Origin: Pandoraea sp. ASV26
GTDB taxonomy: Bacteria; Pseudomonadota; Gammaproteobacteria; Burkholderiales; Burkholderiaceae
Reading direction: 5' to 3'
Length of the DNA stretch: 56,226 nt
Assembly: GCF_016428915.1 (NCBI RefSeq)
Contig: NZ_JAELTP010000027.1
Location: 1 to 56,226 of the forward strand
The notes beneath the pieces were generated by a model that saw only the letters and a list, made by a program, of their open reading frames with translations, had not been told where the DNA came from and did no database searches. How positions within the stretch are numbered: the stretch's first letter is position 1; every line of letters begins with the position of its first letter. Positions 54,116-56,226 of this stretch are shown here, in pieces. Both the position numbers and the translations under genes were made by a program.

Positions 54116-55855
54116 CTAAGTCCGTCGCGCCAGCACCTCGTCACGCGGCCCGGCGTCGACGATGCGGCCGCCTTCCATCACGACGAGGGTGTCGAAACGT
54201 TCGAGCAGACTCGGCCGATGCACCGACGCGACGATACATGCCGTCGGGAATGCCGCATACATCCGGTCGAACACCCGTTCCTCCGCCAATGGATCGAGGG
54301 CGCTGGTCGGTTCATCGAGTAGCAACAGCGAACTGCCCTGCGACGCCAGCGCCCCGCGTGCCAGTGCCAATCGTTGCCGCTGGCCGCCCGAGAGATTGCC
54401 GCCGCGCTCATTGAGGGCACTGGCGAGTCCGTCGGGAAGGTGTTCGAGTACGTCGTCGAACACCCCGGCGTGTACGGCCGCATGCAGGGACTGCACGTCG
54501 GCCGGCTCGCCGAACGTCAGATTTTCCTCCACGCTGGCTTCGAACACTTCCGCCTCTTGCGGAATCAGTGTCGCCAGCGTGCGCAGTTCGGCCCAATGCG
54601 CCGACACGCCATCGCGCAGCAACTCGCCGTGCTGCGGCAGGTACAGACCCGCGAGCGTGCGCAACAGCGTGCTCTTGCCACCGCCACTCGGCCCGACGAG
54701 CGCCACGCGCGCGCCGCGCTTCAGTACGAGATCAATGCCGTGGAGCCCACCGCGAGCGTCGTCGGCGTAATGCCACGTCACACCGCGCAATGCCAGCGTC
54801 TGCCACGGGGCATCGGGCACGATGGCGGGCACCACGGCGTCGGGATCGCCGGGCGCATCCCAGATCGGCGCGGCACTGCCGAAATCCGTGTGCATGCGCG
54901 CGAAGCTCTGGAAATTCGAGGCCATCGCACCGACCACCGTCGCTGCCTGCTGCGCGTACTGATAGATCATGAACACCGTGCCCAATAGCACGGCCTGCCC
55001 CGGCTCGCGCGACTGCAACACGTAGACCACCACCAGAATCCACGTCAGCCCCATGCCGAGAATGTCGACGGCGAACCACTTGCCTTCGTTCACCGTCACG
55101 GTGCGACGCAGCGGCACCATCACGGCGTCCTTGCGACGGCCCAGCACTTTGCGCGACGCCGCCTGCAACCGCAGACCAATGACCGTGCCCGCGTTGCCGA
55201 CGAAATCGAGCAAGGCAGCGGCATAGCGTCGCTCCGCGTCGTTCTCGGCGCGGGCGAGCTGCATCAGCACGCGATCGAAGCGAAGGATGATGAGGGCGAT
55301 GACGACATAACCCGTGATGGCAATCGCGCCGCTCGTTCGCGACAGCAACGCCAGCGCCACCAGCGGACCGACAAAACTGAACGCGCTTTGCAGATAGCCG
55401 AACTGATTCTGCGCGAAGTCGGACAATGCACGGCTGGATTGCATCACGCGATGCTGCAATTCGCCCGAATGCCGGCCGTCGCGCCATACGAGGGGCGCTG
55501 CGGCAATGCGCGCATACAGTTGATCGGCCAGCCGGACCCGCACGCGCACCCCGACGTTTCGCTCGAGTATGCGGCCCGGCCCGTGGAGCAGCCAGGACAA
55601 CAGATAGATGCCCACGAGATAGACGATCCAGCGGCCCGCCGTCGCCATATCCCCTTGCTGAAGCCCGTTGATCGCCTGCGCGGCGAGCCAGGGCATGGTC
55701 AGACGCAGCAACTGCGCGGCGGACAACAGCCCGGCGGCACCGAGCAATTGCGCGCGCACGCCGCTTGCGTGATGCCAAAGGGCGCGGTAAAGCTCGCGCG
55801 CGGCACTGCCCAGCCCGATGGCGGGTTCGCGCGAGGAGGAATCAGGCGACGTCAT
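54116..55855 (-). CDS. ABC exporter, fused permease and ATPase
   Basis: 579 residues. Six-helix membrane domain (about 30-320), then ATPase with Walker A GPSGGGKST, signature NLSGGQRQRLALARG, Walker B LLLLDEPTSALDP and switch His in VASVHRPS. Half-size exporter that works as a dimer. The unusual Q-loop (IPQEAEVFEASVEENLTFG) is intact. AAGGAG is about 10 bases before the ATG at 55855; the longer frame to 55936 is less likely. Substrate unknown (lipid, peptide or drug). Confidence 0.88.
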   Translation of the reverse strand: MTSPDSSSREPAIGLGSAARELYRALWHHASGVRAQLLGAAGLLSAAQLLRLTMPWLAAQAINGLQQGDMATAGRWIVYLVGIYLLSWLLHGPGRILERNVGVRVRVRLADQLYARIAAAPLVWRDGRHSGELQHRVMQSSRALSDFAQNQFGYLQSAFSFVGPLVALALLSRTSGAIAITGYVVIALIILRFDRVLMQLARAENDAERRYAAALLDFVGNAGTVIGLRLQAASRKVLGRRKDAVMVPLRRTVTVNEGKWFAVDILGMGLTWILVVVYVLQSREPGQAVLLGTVFMIYQYAQQAATVVGAMASNFQSFARMHTDFGSAAPIWDAPGDPDAVVPAIVPDAPWQTLALRGVTWHYADDARGGLHGIDLVLKRGARVALVGPSGGGKSTLLRTLAGLYLPQHGELLRDGVSAHWAELRTLATLIPQEAEVFEASVEENLTFGEPADVQSLHAAVHAGVFDDVLEHLPDGLASALNERGGNLSGGQRQRLALARGALASQGSSLLLLDEPTSALDPLAEERVFDRMYAAFPTACIVASVHRPSLLERFDTLVVMEGGRIVDAGPRDEVLARRT

Positions 55856-55988
55856 ACGGGCTTCGCTCCTTTGCCGTCCGGCACAATGCCCGCGCCGCCA
55901 GACACCCTGAGGGGGGATGCAGCGCGATGCGGGCAACGATCAGGCGCCGGGATTGGCGTCGAGAACGGTCAATATAGGGGAAAACCGG

Positions 55989-56226
55989 TCAGGCATGCGG
56001 CTTATGGGTCGGGTGCGCACGTCGACCGATGACATGACGCCCGCGGTCCCGCGCGCGCGCCGTGACAGGTGTCAGCGAAGGCGCTTCGGACGTGACGCTG
56101 TCTTGCGCCCTGCGATCCCGCGGTGCCGGCGACACGTAGTAGAACCGCAGTTCGGCATCCGGATAGTGGTACGGGACCATCGCGAGATTGACGGCGCAAG
56201 CGTCGCAGAACGGCATGCGCGAGCAC
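55989..56226 (-). CDS. C-terminal part of an unknown protein (cut by window edge)
   Basis: An open frame runs from the right window edge to a stop at 55989; an ATG at 56216 lies inside it, but the true start may be outside. The visible part begins MPFCDACAVNLAMVPYHYP with a CxxC pair and then FYYVSP, and ends in a basic disordered tail (RGRHVIGRRAHPTHKPHA). I do not recognise it. It is 133 bases upstream of the exporter gene on the same strand. Confidence 0.35.
   Translation of the reverse strand, partial: CSRMPFCDACAVNLAMVPYHYPDAELRFYYVSPAPRDRRAQDSVTSEAPSLTPVTARARDRGRHVIGRRAHPTHKPHA

Overview
The window is GC-rich DNA from a Gram-negative beta-proteobacterium. Gene content fits Burkholderiales, most likely a Pandoraea-like Burkholderiaceae: a trimeric porin of the beta-proteobacterial type, malate:quinone oxidoreductase, long transaldolase, cyclic glucan synthase, CsbD/BON/DUF3309 stress proteins and sulfonate-use genes. 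The genus is an inference; no rRNA or tRNA is present to test it. I saw no insertion sequence, prophage or CRISPR array.

Layout. (1) 1-1118: the start of mqo (cut by the window edge) and a VOC-fold protein. (2) 1197-8015: a catabolic block with an Asp/Glu/hydantoin-racemase-like protein, a D-hydantoinase/dihydropyrimidinase, an arylmalonate-decarboxylase-like protein and an MFS transporter in one leftward run, a divergent GntR/FCD regulator, and an APC permease. (3) 8251-39891: a long stress/envelope island. It holds two BON proteins, two copies of a DUF3309-CsbD pair, PRC-barrel proteins, glycine-zipper and collagen-like lipoproteins, a Spy/LTXXQ protein, a SYLF protein, an AI-2E-type exporter, a slipin, an NRAMP-like transporter, a Crp/Fnr regulator, a sugar-phosphate block (tal; gnd-HAD-tkt-pgm) and a 2883-residue cyclic beta-1,2-glucan synthase. 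(4) 40185-40649: a cold-shock protein and a small unknown. (5) 40740-49030: a leftward sulfonate uptake and desulfonation cluster with a divergent XRE/S24-type regulator. (6) 49080-52665: an aminotransferase and a binding-protein-like gene with a divergent MocR regulator. (7) 52739-56226: a diguanylate cyclase, an ABC exporter and a partial unknown gene.

Main discovery. Fourteen copies of one palindrome, GTNCG-N4-CGNAC, lie in the intergenic regions of the stress island. Each is followed 22-23 bp later by a sigma70-like -10 hexamer, in the direction of a gene. That geometry centres the palindrome at about -41.5, the classic class II position for Crp/Fnr activators. A Crp/Fnr-family gene (12489-13208) with an altered recognition helix sits in the middle of the island and has such a promoter upstream of itself. 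I infer one regulon tying together small envelope-stress proteins, the pentose-phosphate/glucose-phosphate genes and the osmoregulated periplasmic glucan synthase: pgm would supply glucose-1-phosphate for UDP-glucose, the NdvB substrate.

Other points of note: enzyme homologues with replaced catalytic residues (racemase without its cysteines, single-cysteine decarboxylase-like protein, S24 regulator without its serine), two binding-protein-fold genes without signal peptides, and very small membrane peptides.
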